From positions 1-64,000 of the forward strand of contig JAGCSR010000049.1 in NCBI GenBank assembly GCA_017964005.1: DNA of 64,000 bases, given 5' to 3'. Below, in pieces: positions 49,512-59,162 of this stretch. The notes below the pieces were generated by a model. The model did not search any database. It was not told the origin of the DNA and saw only the letters and a program-made list of their open reading frames with translations. The stretch comes from Clostridiales bacterium (lineage in GTDB: Bacteria; Bacillota; Clostridia; Saccharofermentanales; Saccharofermentanaceae). The position numbers were made by a program, and so were the translations under genes. Each line of letters starts with the position of its first letter. Position 1 is the first letter of the stretch.

Positions 49512-50825
49512 TTATCCATAAATATCCTGATCGCAATCTGCGCCTTGTGTAAATGAGATGTTGAATATGAAGTCTGCGCTGCCGAATGTAAGCTTCTGGT
49601 TATTCTTGATCTCATACCGCCGATCCGGCGCCAATGCTCTGTCATCTATATAAGTCTTGTGTGATGAAGAAAGATCGGCAAGATAATATCTGTCGTTATC
49701 GAAGATTATCGATGCATGTTGTGAATCAACGGAATCGTCATCTACGACTATGTCCGCCAGGAATCTGTCAGATCCTATCGTAACTTTATCCGTATATATA
49801 GAAAAACGTTTAGGTTCGCCGCCGTCCGCCGCAGGTCCCGCCGCTTTTAACGAGGCATAATGTATATCATAATCGGAACAGTCTGAGAAATTGCAGGATA
49901 CAAGATCTTCCGTATCGTTATTGCGGGCGGGTGTTTGCGAGAATAAGATCTTTGCCCGGAGTTGTCCTTTCTGTAGTTTATTATCTTTGGAAGAAGATCT
50001 TTGCTGTCCGGCATCAACTCTGTCTTTATATATTATGCGCAGGACCAGTATGAGTCCTGCCGCAACGAATACCACCGCGGCCTTGCGTCCGATAGATGTA
50101 TATGAATATACGGCGCACAGGCAGATCGCCGTGGGGATGATAAGATCCCTTCTGACACTTAACCGTTCCTTCCAGGACCCTGAAGTGCAGAGAGAGCCGG
50201 AATGCCTGTGTTTATTGTGCCCCGGACCCTGACCTTGGTCTGACAGCAGGATCTTGCAGCAGGTGCAATACATCTCTTCATCGCCTGTTGATACAGAATG
50301 CAATATAGTCTGTTTCTCATCTTCCGTAAGCACCTGTGAGAAGAACTCCGTGTTGATGACTGATTCCATGTCATCTTTATCTATCGAACTTAATCTTAGC
50401 TTTGAATCTTTGTAAACCCGGGGTCTGTAACAGCATTTTATGACCGTACCATCCTTATCCGTAAAGATATGCTTCGGGGATAAGACTAGCCCTTCAGGCG
50501 GGAGGAGGTTGTTAAGTACGGATACGATCTGAAGCAGGAAGGACCCTGCGGCCGCGCGGCGCAGTCTCAGTTTGTTCCCGGACATAAGATTCTTCGGAAA
50601 CTTGATCTTTTCTTGAAGTGAAGCACTGTCGAATTCTGACAAAGGGATCAGTCCCGAATAGTCGTATGAGAGTTCCTTTGCTTCACCGTATCGGTTTATC
50701 ATGCACGGGAGAAAACATGAAGCATCTGCGCCGTTGATCACTGCCATGGCGTATTCACAAAGAGAGACATCGGATGCGACAGTCTCTACCGCATAGCAGC
50801 CGAAAGGTCCTTTTCTGTTGTTCAT
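49512..50825 (-). CDS. FHA-domain protein with N-terminal DUF6382-like region, Tad-locus associated
   Basis: A 437-residue protein from the ATG at 50825, 7 bases after AGAGG; the ATG at 50831 touches that site. The N-terminal 200 residues resemble the DUF6382 region often paired with FHA domains in Clostridia. Two hydrophobic segments (about 230-270) suggest membrane attachment. Residues about 340-430 are an FHA domain (VTIGSDRFLADIVVDDDSVDSQHASI), which binds phosphothreonine. It closes the Tad-like operon, so it probably links the pilus or secretion machine to a Ser/Thr kinase. No kinase gene is in the window. Confidence 0.8.
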   Translation of the reverse strand: MNNRKGPFGCYAVETVASDVSLCEYAMAVINGADASCFLPCMINRYGEAKELSYDYSGLIPLSEFDSASLQEKIKFPKNLMSGNKLRLRRAAAGSFLLQIVSVLNNLLPPEGLVLSPKHIFTDKDGTVIKCCYRPRVYKDSKLRLSSIDKDDMESVINTEFFSQVLTEDEKQTILHSVSTGDEEMYCTCCKILLSDQGQGPGHNKHRHSGSLCTSGSWKERLSVRRDLIIPTAICLCAVYSYTSIGRKAAVVFVAAGLILVLRIIYKDRVDAGQQRSSSKDNKLQKGQLRAKILFSQTPARNNDTEDLVSCNFSDCSDYDIHYASLKAAGPAADGGEPKRFSIYTDKVTIGSDRFLADIVVDDDSVDSQHASIIFDNDRYYLADLSSSHKTYIDDRALAPDRRYEIKNNQKLTFGSADFIFNISFTQGADCDQDIYG

Positions 50826-50855
50826 AAGCATACCTCTTAATCCTGTTTACTGATG

Positions 50856-51032
50856 TCAGCCTAAGGCTGATACGACTTTGTCTTCGTTGAAGCAGAACTT
50901 GATCACTTTGCCCGCATAATTGGTAAGGCTTTCTCTGAAGATCAATGCCAGTGCCACGAGGACCGCGATGATGATCACGACTTCAACGGTACCCATTCCT
51001 TTTTTGTTGTGTTTCTTGATGAGCCTTGTCAT
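50856..51032 (-). CDS. Flp/Fap-type pilin (Flp1-like)
   Basis: A 58-residue protein: a basic start (MTRLIKKHNKKG), then a prepilin-type site G-M with Glu at +5 (GMGTVE) and a hydrophobic stretch VVIIIAVLVALALIF, ending in a short soluble tail. This matches Flp1-like type IVb pilins of Clostridia. A very strong AAAGGAGG lies 8 bases before the ATG, consistent with a major structural subunit. The gene sits between the TadBC fusion and the FHA gene. No prepilin peptidase (TadV) gene is seen in the window. Confidence 0.82.
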   Translation of the reverse strand: MTRLIKKHNKKGMGTVEVVIIIAVLVALALIFRESLTNYAGKVIKFCFNEDKVVSALG

Positions 51033-51056
51033 AGGTGATACCTCCTTTCCTAAAGT

Positions 51057-52607
51057 TTATATGGCCATGGAAATGATCGCCGGTGTTACGGCAACTATCA
51101 GCACGCAGACAAAATCCAGTGTCATTGGCATGAGCATTCCGAGTGACTCGCGTTCCTGCTTTTTGCGTGCTGCGTTGCGGCAGAGATTCCAACAGGCAGA
51201 TGCCTGAAGAGACAGAAGATTCAACACTTCAGCGGTCCCGAGCCTTCCGTATCTTGCCACGAGGAGAAGGGCGGCCTGGGCTTCCGGGATCTGTGTCCTT
51301 ATCGAAAAGTCTTCGACTGCTTCCGAAGCTGAACGGCCGCTCAATATCTCTGCCCGCATAGCGTTGATCTCATAAGTAATGGCGCCCCGTTCGTCAAAGG
51401 CTTTGGAACATATCTCTATTGCTTTGGGGAGTTGAAGCCCCGCTTCCAGAAGCGTAGACATAAGACAGAGGAATAAAGGGATGTCCCTCATAAGATCCTC
51501 GTGCTTCAGATTAACCTTGGATCTGATGTCCGCGACATTCAGGATGTACATTAAGATCATGGCGGGTAATGCCAGTATAAGGGGTTTGTCCGAAGCTGCC
51601 GCTATGAACAGGACAAGGATGCCGGTAACGGTGACTGTAATCAGTTGTTTCCTGATATAAGACTCATATCTGATCCTCGGAACTTGCGACAGTTCGTTGA
51701 ACATCGTATGCCGTCTTGCGATAAATGATGCAGGAAGGAGCTTTGTTATTGAGTCAGCCAAAGGCGTTGATCCCGAAGGAGATCTGTCTTTCTCAGAGTC
51801 ATTGTTTTTCGGGCTTCTCTGCGCATGTGTCATGAACCTGAACAGGAGGGCTGCCGCGATTATGCACAGAATGAAGGCGACGGCCATAAGAAGTTTGCCT
51901 GCCTGGGAATCTTTTGCCCGGATAATATAGTCGCCGTTCATATTGTTAAGCGCGAATGTGATCGCGAAAGGCATGATGCACAGCATAACGGCCTCAGCAT
52001 TCTTGCCTGCGTTCTCGGCGTTGATGTCATTATGGACGGCATTCATCTCAGACAGCATCTGACATGAGGACCTCAGGATGGCCAGGCTGCTGCTGCCTAT
52101 GCGCCCAGATATGGACAGGGCATGGAATACAGGGACAGTCTCGGGGAATCTCAAATCTTCGGCGAACTCCGACAGGACCCGTTCGGAGTCGATATGCATC
52201 CTCAGTTTGTTCTCCATGCTGATCAGAGGCTTTATCAGAGGACTCCTTCGGCCGAAGGTGTGCTCGATGACGGGCCTTACCAGTGTCATGGATTTCTCAA
52301 TGGAATATCCTGAACTTACTCCGGTGCACAGTACCTGAAGCAGTACCAAAAGCTGGGTCCTCATCTGTTCATATGCGGTGTTGTAAATACGCAGTACCGT
52401 CTCTTTCCACGGGAAAATGCCGAGTATCAGGGCAGCGATAAGCCTGATCCTGACAGAATCCATGAACATCGACGAGAGCAGATATACTGCCAGGACAAAT
52501 ACCGGATACATCCAGATGTATCTGATAAGAGCTTTGCGCCGTTCATCTATCCTGATATGAATACCGTTGAAATGACCTGATCTCTTCTTCGTCTGCGATC
52601 CTTTCAA
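51057..52607 (-). CDS. Tad-system inner-membrane protein, TadB-TadC fusion
   Basis: A 516-residue membrane protein with two T2SSF (GspF-like) domains, one at about 75-225 (LLVLLQVLCTGVSSGYSIEKSM; GSSSLAILRSSCQML) and one at about 375-500 (DIPLFLCLMSTLLEAGLQLPKAIEI; ARYGRLGTAEVLNLLSLQASACW). In most Tad loci these are separate proteins TadB and TadC; here they are joined by an S/P/D-rich linker near 260-290. The start is TTG at 52607, 8 bases after AGGAGG, and it overlaps the end of tadA by 65 bases. It should form the platform that the TadA ATPase turns. Confidence 0.87.
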   Translation of the reverse strand: MKGSQTKKRSGHFNGIHIRIDERRKALIRYIWMYPVFVLAVYLLSSMFMDSVRIRLIAALILGIFPWKETVLRIYNTAYEQMRTQLLVLLQVLCTGVSSGYSIEKSMTLVRPVIEHTFGRRSPLIKPLISMENKLRMHIDSERVLSEFAEDLRFPETVPVFHALSISGRIGSSSLAILRSSCQMLSEMNAVHNDINAENAGKNAEAVMLCIMPFAITFALNNMNGDYIIRAKDSQAGKLLMAVAFILCIIAAALLFRFMTHAQRSPKNNDSEKDRSPSGSTPLADSITKLLPASFIARRHTMFNELSQVPRIRYESYIRKQLITVTVTGILVLFIAAASDKPLILALPAMILMYILNVADIRSKVNLKHEDLMRDIPLFLCLMSTLLEAGLQLPKAIEICSKAFDERGAITYEINAMRAEILSGRSASEAVEDFSIRTQIPEAQAALLLVARYGRLGTAEVLNLLSLQASACWNLCRNAARKKQERESLGMLMPMTLDFVCVLIVAVTPAIISMAI

Positions 52608-53757
52608 GGTTACTGCCTCCTTTCTTTATCCCGAAAAGTGTCGTTGTATTAAACTTCTGTCCCGAGTTCCGCCGGACCCGGCAGACTTCGTCCACATAAC
52701 GTCTCCCGTCTCTTGACCTGGTAATGTGCAGGATAACGTCTATGCCCATTGATATCTGCGAGACAATAGCTTCATATGGAAGGTTGGATCCTGCCATGAC
52801 CATAACGGTAAGTCTGTCGAGCATCTCGCTGCATGAGTTGGCATGTCCTGTGCACATAGATCCGGGATGCCCCGTGTTAAGGGCGTGTATCATATCGGCG
52901 CTCTCGGCGCCCCTTACTTCTCCGACTATGATCCTGTCGGGCCGCATCCTAAGAGCTGCCCTGATCATCATGCCGATGTTGACTTCCCCAGATCCGTCGG
53001 GGCCGGGAAGACGGGCTTCCATCCGAACGAGATTATCTATTCCGGCAAGGTTCAGTTCCGCCGAATCCTCGATCGTAACCACCCGTTCGTCAGCCGGGAT
53101 AAATGAAGAGAGGCAGTTGAGAAATGTCGTCTTGCCGGAACCGGTCCCGCCGCACAGGAAGACGGTCTTTTTGTTCCTGACGCATTCGGACAGGAAACGG
53201 GCACATTCCTCGCTGATGAAGCCGGATCTGATGAGAGAAGCAATATCATGGGATATACCGGTGAACTTCCTTATGGTGACTATCGGTCCGTCGGGTGCCA
53301 CGGGAGGGAGGACCGCGTTCGCCCTGGATCCGTCAGGGAGCCTCAGATCCGCGATGGGATTGGCTTCGTTCAAAGGCCGGTTGCGGTTCGCGAAGAAAGC
53401 CGATATGACCGTGGTCAGATGTTTTGCGTCCCTAAAACTGATCTTGGATCTGTAGAGTCTTCCGCCTCTTTCAAAGAAGACCTTATCCGGCCCGTTGACC
53501 ATGATCTCGGTTACTGAAGGGTCTTCCATCAAAGGCTCGATCACATCAAGACGCCTTAATGAATTAAAGACAATACCTGCCAGGGCTCTTCGCTCATCCA
53601 ATGACATCTTGAGGTCTTTTGCCCGGTCCGATATCACGTTGGCGATGATCTGTTTGAGCTCATCATCGGAAGGATCTCCTCCGCTTCTCATAGCATTCAG
53701 GACATAGTAAGTCATCTGTTCTTTTATATCGTCGGGACTGTACCGGATCTTATCCAT
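52543..53757 (-). CDS. tadA: Tad/CpaF-family secretion ATPase
   Basis: The 404-residue hexameric ATPase that powers Flp pilus assembly. The start is the ATG at 53757 (MDKIRYSPDD) behind AAAGGGTGG, overlapping the TadZ-like gene by 8 bases; the frame is open upstream but inside that gene. It has an N-terminal domain (1-110), Walker A GGTGSGKTT (about 203-211), Asp box (TIEDSAELNL), Walker B (IIVGEVRGAE) and His box (GHANSCSEMLDRL). It is close to CpaF, which is shared by Tad pili and some tight-adherence secretion systems. Confidence 0.94.
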   Translation of the reverse strand: MDKIRYSPDDIKEQMTYYVLNAMRSGGDPSDDELKQIIANVISDRAKDLKMSLDERRALAGIVFNSLRRLDVIEPLMEDPSVTEIMVNGPDKVFFERGGRLYRSKISFRDAKHLTTVISAFFANRNRPLNEANPIADLRLPDGSRANAVLPPVAPDGPIVTIRKFTGISHDIASLIRSGFISEECARFLSECVRNKKTVFLCGGTGSGKTTFLNCLSSFIPADERVVTIEDSAELNLAGIDNLVRMEARLPGPDGSGEVNIGMMIRAALRMRPDRIIVGEVRGAESADMIHALNTGHPGSMCTGHANSCSEMLDRLTVMVMAGSNLPYEAIVSQISMGIDVILHITRSRDGRRYVDEVCRVRRNSGQKFNTTTLFGIKKGGSNLERIADEEEIRSFQRYSYQDR

Positions 53758-54619
53758 ATTCGGCCACCCTTTCCGCAGTGCTGCAAACGTCAAAGACCGT
53801 GTCCGGGGGCAGCTGTCTTTTGAGCCGCATGACAAATTCCGAGATGCCGGCAGATACATCGTGTGTCAGGACTATAACCCGGTCCGCATTCCCGGATATC
53901 TCGATCATTTCTTTGGAACTGAATGATTCAAGTACAGCCAGAGCCGCGACAGACATGGGATCTTTTGCTGCCAGTTCTTTGGCGGCTTTCAATATCTTTA
54001 TGACACCTGAAGATCCGATCTCATGGATAAGGTCAGGATCTGTGGTGCCTCCCGGGGTCAGGAATCCCGTATCGTCCCTGTGCACAAATGCAAGGATATC
54101 CTCCGGTTTGAACTTTCGTGAAGAAGACAGTCTTATAAGTTCGTTCATATTGCCCGGATCTGATCTTGCCAGACCGTAACCGCCCGTAAAGTCAAGCCTG
54201 AGAGGAATATCATAGTCATAAGGGGTGCGGAGCTTGCGTATATAATCTTCGCGTTCGCTGCTGTATACGAAAGACAGAAGCACGGTTATCTCAGCTTCCG
54301 TCCCCCTCGAAATGTTGACGGGAGTTATACGCCCCGCAACCCCGATCGCCCGTGACAGCCTCTGGCAGTCAATGGTCCCTTTGTCATCGAACAATGCGAC
54401 CGCTTCCGGGTCGCCGGTATCTTCCTGTGTGAATTGTCTTTGATCGAAAAGGGTCTTCTCAAATTCACAGAATCTCTCGTCTTCCGTGACAGTCTGCGCC
54501 AAAGCGTTCGGTTCGGAGAACCTCATGATATACGCTTCCGGGAAGAAGTATCCCAAGCGCTGCCTCAGCAGAGTGAACAAGTATTCATCCTTCTCGAAAA
54601 TCTTGATTCCGAATGCCAT
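53750..54619 (-). CDS. TadZ/CpaE-like protein without Walker A motif
   Basis: A 289-residue protein and the first gene of the Tad-like operon, behind AAGGAGG. Its layout (an N-terminal receiver-like half, then strands such as PLRLDFTGGYGLAR and a final DRVIVLTHDVSAGISEFVMRLKRQL) recalls TadZ/CpaE, MinD-like proteins that place the machine in the cell. The expected ATP-binding KGGxGKT loop is not present, as also occurs in some TadZ proteins. The identity rests on position and the C-terminal MinD-like pattern. Confidence 0.6.
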   Translation of the reverse strand: MAFGIKIFEKDEYLFTLLRQRLGYFFPEAYIMRFSEPNALAQTVTEDERFCEFEKTLFDQRQFTQEDTGDPEAVALFDDKGTIDCQRLSRAIGVAGRITPVNISRGTEAEITVLLSFVYSSEREDYIRKLRTPYDYDIPLRLDFTGGYGLARSDPGNMNELIRLSSSRKFKPEDILAFVHRDDTGFLTPGGTTDPDLIHEIGSSGVIKILKAAKELAAKDPMSVAALAVLESFSSKEMIEISGNADRVIVLTHDVSAGISEFVMRLKRQLPPDTVFDVCSTAERVAEYG

Positions 54620-54683
54620 TTTTGGTTCCTCCTTTTTGCGTTTGTTCCCGAAGTGGTTAAATCATACAACTTGAAAATGCCCG

Positions 54684-54723
54684 AAAATCTCACAAAATCT
54701 CACAAAATCTCACAAAGTCTCAG
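54684..54723 (+). repeat. Four tandem 10-bp repeats between the Tad operon and metK
   Basis: AAAATCTCAC three times (54684-54713) and then AAAGTCTCAG (54714-54723). The 10-bp period keeps every copy on the same face of the helix. The array lies about 65 bases from the TadZ-like start and just upstream of the metK promoter, so it may bind a regulator of either. Confidence 0.8.
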
Positions 54724-54737
54724 TTTTCGCCAAAAAG

Positions 54738-54765
54738 GTTACATTTGTCCGGTTTTTGATATAAA
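54738..54765 (+). promoter_or_regulatory. Promoter of metK
   Basis: GTTACA (54738-54743), 16-base spacer, extended -10 TGA-TATAAA (54757-54765). The leader is about 30 bases, too short for a SAM riboswitch. Confidence 0.6.
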
Positions 54766-54801
54766 ATAAGATGTTAAACATATTTTCGAGGTGACTTATC
54801 C

Positions 54802-55995
54802 ATGAGAAACAGAAAAGGAAAATGGTTATTTACATCCGAATCGGTAACTGAGGGGCATCCTGATAAGGTATGCGATCAGATATCGGATTCGATCCTTGAT
54901 GAGATATTGAAGCAGGATAATAATGCGCGTGTTGCATGTGAGACATGCTGTACCACCGGAATGGTCATGGTTATGGGAGAGATATCCACTTCAGCTTATG
55001 TTGATATCCCGTCCATTGTAAGGAACAGGCTGAAGCAGATCGGTTACGATAAGGAAGCCGGCTTCGACTGTGATTCAGTAGCTGTCATTACATCAATAGA
55101 TGAACAGTCTCCTGATATCGCGATGGGCGTAGACAGATCATATGAGACCCGTGACGGGGAAGATTCAGTGCTGGATAACGGTGCGGGAGACCAGGGCCTT
55201 ATGTTCGGATATGCCAACGATGATACGGAAGAACTGATGCCTCTTCCTATCTCTCTTGCTCATAAGCTCGCAAGAAGACTGGCTTCCGTCAGAAAGTCCG
55301 GAACAGTCTCTTTCTTAAGACCTGACGGTAAATGCCAGGTTACGGTCGAGTATCAGGATGATAAGGCGGTCAGGGTAGATACGGTAGTCGTATCCACTCA
55401 GCATAGTGAAGATGTATCTGAGGAAGAACTTCACAACTTTGTTATCGACCAGATCATCAGGTATGTTATCCCTGCCGATCTCATTGATGATGATACGAAG
55501 ATATATGTCAATCCAACCGGCAGGTTCGTCGTCGGAGGTCCCCAGGGAGATTCCGGTCTTACGGGACGTAAGATAATCGTAGATACCTATGGCGGTTTTG
55601 CCCGTCACGGCGGCGGAGCATTCTCCGGTAAGGATCCTACGAAGGTCGACAGATCCGCAGCCTACGCTGCAAGATATATCGCCAAGAATATAGTAGCTGC
55701 AGGCATCGCGAAAGAATGCGAGATACAACTTGCTTATGCAATCGGAGTTGCACATCCCGTATCCATCATGGCTGATACCTTTGGAACCGGTGTTGTTGCG
55801 GATGAGATCATCTCCGCTGCTGTAGGTAAAGTGTTCGATCTCAGACCTACATCTATCATCCGTGATCTTGATCTGAAGCGTCCCATCTATGCCGATATCG
55901 CAAGTTACGGTCATTTGGGAAGAGAAGATCTTGATCTTCCCTGGGAGGCTGTCGATAAGACAGACGCGCTTAAGTCTGCCTGCGGTCTTGTTTGA
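54802..55995 (+). CDS. metK: S-adenosylmethionine synthetase
   Basis: Makes S-adenosylmethionine from methionine and ATP. The 397-residue enzyme has the usual start [19 protein letters not shown], the central [12 protein letters not shown] and the phosphate-binding [19 protein letters not shown]. The length is normal for the family. CGAGGTG precedes the ATG. It is followed by the RecD-type helicase after 16 bases and is probably co-transcribed with it and comF. Confidence 0.97.
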   Translation: MRNRKGKWLFTSESVTEGHPDKVCDQISDSILDEILKQDNNARVACETCCTTGMVMVMGEISTSAYVDIPSIVRNRLKQIGYDKEAGFDCDSVAVITSIDEQSPDIAMGVDRSYETRDGEDSVLDNGAGDQGLMFGYANDDTEELMPLPISLAHKLARRLASVRKSGTVSFLRPDGKCQVTVEYQDDKAVRVDTVVVSTQHSEDVSEEELHNFVIDQIIRYVIPADLIDDDTKIYVNPTGRFVVGGPQGDSGLTGRKIIVDTYGGFARHGGGAFSGKDPTKVDRSAAYAARYIAKNIVAAGIAKECEIQLAYAIGVAHPVSIMADTFGTGVVADEIISAAVGKVFDLRPTSIIRDLDLKRPIYADIASYGHLGREDLDLPWEAVDKTDALKSACGLV

Positions 55996-56011
55996 TCTTA
56001 GGTAGATTCCT

Positions 56012-58348
56012 ATGGTCACGGACGATAAGACCGGTATCATCATATCTCTTGATAACTCGGATATCGGGTCGTCTGTTCAGGGAGCGCTGGTAGAAGTCCG
56101 TAAAGTATTCTATGTTTCTTCCGACGGCAAGTTTATATCATTTGCCGCCGGAAATTTTTCGTGTGTTTCAAGACTCGGCATTCCGGTGACTGACAAGATG
56201 AAGTACCGGATCTCGGGTATTGTCAAGGAATATAAAGGGAAAGCATCCTTGGAACTTTCTTCAATTGAATCTGCGGATGAGGAAGAAGAGAAGGTTGCAC
56301 AAGCTCTCCGTTTTATCGAGTTTATGCGGGACAGATCTGCCAGAGTTGCCGATAAAGAGATGGCCGAACTCCTTTCTGACAGGATAGCAGATGAGATATT
56401 GTCCTGTGACGACAAAACACTTTTATCCAAATACAGTTTCAAGAAAGCGGAAGCTGAAGATATCAAGTCACTCCGTGAACTGATCGCCCAAGATCCCGAC
56501 AGGAACTTACGGGTATTCGAACTGGTAAAGGCAGGACTTACATCTACTGCGATAAAGAGATGCCGGAGAACAGGACTCATAGATGACGATATCCTTAAGA
56601 CCAACCCGTATACGATGTTTTTTGGCGGGATAGCTTCATTTGCCGAATGCGACAGTCTGGCATCTCAATTCGGTTTAGCCCGTGATCTTGAATCCAGGCT
56701 TGAGGCGATGGCGATTTCGGTTGTTAATGATATCTGTTACAAAGCCTGCGCAACATATATAACTACGGTTGATTATGCAACCACGATGGCCAATATGCTC
56801 CGCAGCACTTCCGGATCAGACTTTTCGGACTATGATGACAATCTTATCTATGATGCGGCAAGAAGAGCCTGTAATAACGGGAGACTGTATTTCTACAGGA
56901 CCGACAAGGGCAGCATAGACGAATGTGATATCACTGATGAAGGGGCCAGGATCGCGTCTTCTCAGTTATATTATTACGAGTGGTCTGCTTCCGATGTGAT
57001 AGGGGATCTTATCGAAGCTCAGGTTCCTGTTCCTGATGAGAAAGAAGCTTACGCGACCATGGATGAGATTGCCGAAGGTATGGGGATCGTCCTCGATGAT
57101 TCACAACGTAAAGCCGTATACATGTCTATGTATCTTCCTCTGTGCGTGATTACCGGAGGACCCGGGACGGGCAAGACCACCATCATGGGGGTATTGGGAA
57201 GTTTTTTCAAAGAAAGAGGGATCAAGGCGGCTTTTGCCGCTCCTACCGGAAGGGCAGCAAAGAGACTGTCTGATTCTGCCGGTGTCGAAGCGTGCACTAT
57301 TCACAGGCTCTTAGAGATAACTCCTGATGTCTTCAACGAATCCTTCAGTTTCGGCAAGGACAGTTCTAACCCTATTGATGCCAGAGTGATCGTAATAGAT
57401 GAGATGTCTATGGTCGACAGCGCCCTCTTCTCAAGATTCCTGGATGCTGTTGCCGAAGGAACATCACTTATCCTTGTCGGCGATCCCAATCAGCTCCCGT
57501 CGGTGGGGCCCGGGAATGTCCTGGCGGATCTTATCGGATGCAGGGAAGTCCCCCACATCCATCTTGAATATCAGCACCGCTCGGATTCCGAAGGATCTAT
57601 TGCGGCAAATGCCAACAGGATATTGGAATCGAAGGAGCCTGTCTGTGACAGCGACAGTTTCAGGGTCATTAACGCAGATTCGGAAGAGGACGCGTTGAAG
57701 ATATTACTTGGCTTGTGCGAGAAGACCGATCTTACTGATGATGACTATGTCGTTTTGACTCCGACAAAAGACGAGAGGTCACTGCTGTCAACAGGTCATC
57801 TGAATGAAGAACTTCAAAGGCTCAGACTTAAGGGAAGGGAGCCGGGTGAAAAGTCCGTAGCCGTAGCAGACGGCACTTATCATGTCGGTGACCGGGTAAT
57901 GCAGATGAGGAACGATTATAAGATCAAATGGACTTCTTATGCGGGACCCGGTATCGAAGAAGAAGGCATGGGTGTATATAACGGCGAGATCGGGATCGTT
58001 ACCGGTGTAACTCAAGTTAAGCGCAAAAAGAAGATCACCGTTGCATTCGATGACGGCAAGGTCGTTGACTATGAAGGGGAGAGCCTCAATGATATATCTC
58101 TTGCGTATGCCGTTACCGTGCATAAGTCCCAGGGCTGCGAATTTGATACGGTCTATATTCTCCTGGGGAATGTAAATTTCCTGCTTAAGCAGAGGAGACT
58201 TCTTTATACGGCAGTAACCCGAGGCAGGAATAAGGTCATCATAATCGATGCGGGGCATACACTACCGCAGTATCTTAACAATACGAGGGAGTCTGTGAGG
58301 CCTTCATCTTTGGGGGATTTCCTGAAGATCGTATCCGGAGGATACTGA
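56012..58348 (+). CDS. recD2: RecD2-type ATP-dependent DNA helicase
   Basis: A 778-residue superfamily-1B helicase that unwinds DNA 5' to 3' and helps in repair and replication-fork maintenance. It has an N-terminal OB-like region (about 1-90), a helical domain, and two RecA-like domains with Walker A GGPGTGKTT (Lys388), DExx box as VIDEMSMVD, motif III VGDPNQLPSVGPGNVL, an SH3-like insert near 640 and the late motif LAYAVTVHKSQGCEFD. No RecB/RecC genes are near, as expected for RecD2. The start ATG at 56012 has only a modest site (AGGTAG). Confidence 0.93.
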   Translation: MVTDDKTGIIISLDNSDIGSSVQGALVEVRKVFYVSSDGKFISFAAGNFSCVSRLGIPVTDKMKYRISGIVKEYKGKASLELSSIESADEEEEKVAQALRFIEFMRDRSARVADKEMAELLSDRIADEILSCDDKTLLSKYSFKKAEAEDIKSLRELIAQDPDRNLRVFELVKAGLTSTAIKRCRRTGLIDDDILKTNPYTMFFGGIASFAECDSLASQFGLARDLESRLEAMAISVVNDICYKACATYITTVDYATTMANMLRSTSGSDFSDYDDNLIYDAARRACNNGRLYFYRTDKGSIDECDITDEGARIASSQLYYYEWSASDVIGDLIEAQVPVPDEKEAYATMDEIAEGMGIVLDDSQRKAVYMSMYLPLCVITGGPGTGKTTIMGVLGSFFKERGIKAAFAAPTGRAAKRLSDSAGVEACTIHRLLEITPDVFNESFSFGKDSSNPIDARVIVIDEMSMVDSALFSRFLDAVAEGTSLILVGDPNQLPSVGPGNVLADLIGCREVPHIHLEYQHRSDSEGSIAANANRILESKEPVCDSDSFRVINADSEEDALKILLGLCEKTDLTDDDYVVLTPTKDERSLLSTGHLNEELQRLRLKGREPGEKSVAVADGTYHVGDRVMQMRNDYKIKWTSYAGPGIEEEGMGVYNGEIGIVTGVTQVKRKKKITVAFDDGKVVDYEGESLNDISLAYAVTVHKSQGCEFDTVYILLGNVNFLLKQRRLLYTAVTRGRNKVIIIDAGHTLPQYLNNTRESVRPSSLGDFLKIVSGGY

Positions 58349-58349
58349 T

Positions 58350-59111
58350 ATGTCTTTGATCTCGGATACCGTTGACTGGATTTTGCCTCACAAGTGCTGT
58401 ATATGCGGGGATGTTGCAGATGTAACCGCAGATGATATTCCCGGATACAAACAACTATACAACCTTATATACGGTTCGCAACCCGATTTGCATATGTGCA
58501 CCAAGTGCCTTTCCCGACTGACTCCGGTTGAAGGGAACAGAGGGTGGTCGCTGTGCCTGTCTAATCCGTACGACGGTGATCCTCATCCGGAACTGGCCCT
58601 GTTTGCTCCGTTCCCTTATGATGATATCTGCGATACGGCGATCCCAAGGATAAAATTCGGTGCCCAGAAAGAACTGGCAAGACTGTTCGGGATAATCCTC
58701 GGAAGGACGGTAAAGGAGAATAATATTGCCGCAGATCTTGTGGTTCCCGTTCCTTTGTCTGCGGAGAGACTGGAAGAGCGGGGATTTAATCAGGCAGAAG
58801 AGATGGCGCTTCCGGTAGCCTTTGCAACCGGAGCCCCGTTAAGGCCGGATGTTCTCATGAGAAAGGTCGATACGGCCAGACAGACAGAACTGAGAGATAA
58901 TGAGGCAAGGGCTGAAAATGTTAGGGGTGCCTTTGAGGTATCACCGGAATGGGATGTGGAAGGTCTGTCGATAATAGTTGCTGACGATGTGGCGACTACG
59001 GGTGCCACATTGCATGAAGCTGCGTGTGCGCTGCTGGATAAAGGAGCATCCAAAGTCCTTTGTATAGCATTCGCCAGCAACAGAACCGTCAAGAATACGG
59101 AGACTGTGTGA
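58350..59111 (+). CDS. comF: ComF-family phosphoribosyltransferase-like protein
   Basis: A 253-residue protein with an N-terminal zinc-finger region (CCICG ... CTKC) and a C-terminal phosphoribosyltransferase domain with the PRPP-binding loop VADDVATTGATL. ComF proteins take part in uptake of transforming DNA in B. subtilis. It starts one base after the RecD2 stop and shares its message. No ComFA helicase is adjacent, so competence is not implied. Confidence 0.92.
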   Translation: MSLISDTVDWILPHKCCICGDVADVTADDIPGYKQLYNLIYGSQPDLHMCTKCLSRLTPVEGNRGWSLCLSNPYDGDPHPELALFAPFPYDDICDTAIPRIKFGAQKELARLFGIILGRTVKENNIAADLVVPVPLSAERLEERGFNQAEEMALPVAFATGAPLRPDVLMRKVDTARQTELRDNEARAENVRGAFEVSPEWDVEGLSIIVADDVATTGATLHEAACALLDKGASKVLCIAFASNRTVKNTETV

Positions 59112-59128
59112 CATTTTTGTAATTCGCT

Positions 59129-59156
59129 TTGATATTCGCGCGTTTTATCTTATAAT
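59129..59156 (+). promoter_or_regulatory. Promoter of the structured RNA between comF and cysS
   Basis: TTGATA (59129-59134), 16-base spacer, perfect TATAAT (59151-59156). The start site is predicted near 59163, exactly where the RNA's closing stem begins. Confidence 0.75.
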
Positions 59157-59162
59157 AAAATC

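Noticed and set aside
49512..54619. Competence (ComG) or type II secretion operon
   Set aside because: The ATPase is CpaF-like, the platform is TadB/C-like and the pilin is Flp-like rather than a ComGC-type pseudopilin.
54684..54723. CRISPR array
   Set aside because: The 10-bp units follow each other without spacers.
54724..54801. SAM riboswitch before metK
   Set aside because: Only about 30 bases separate the predicted start site from the ATG, too little for a SAM aptamer.
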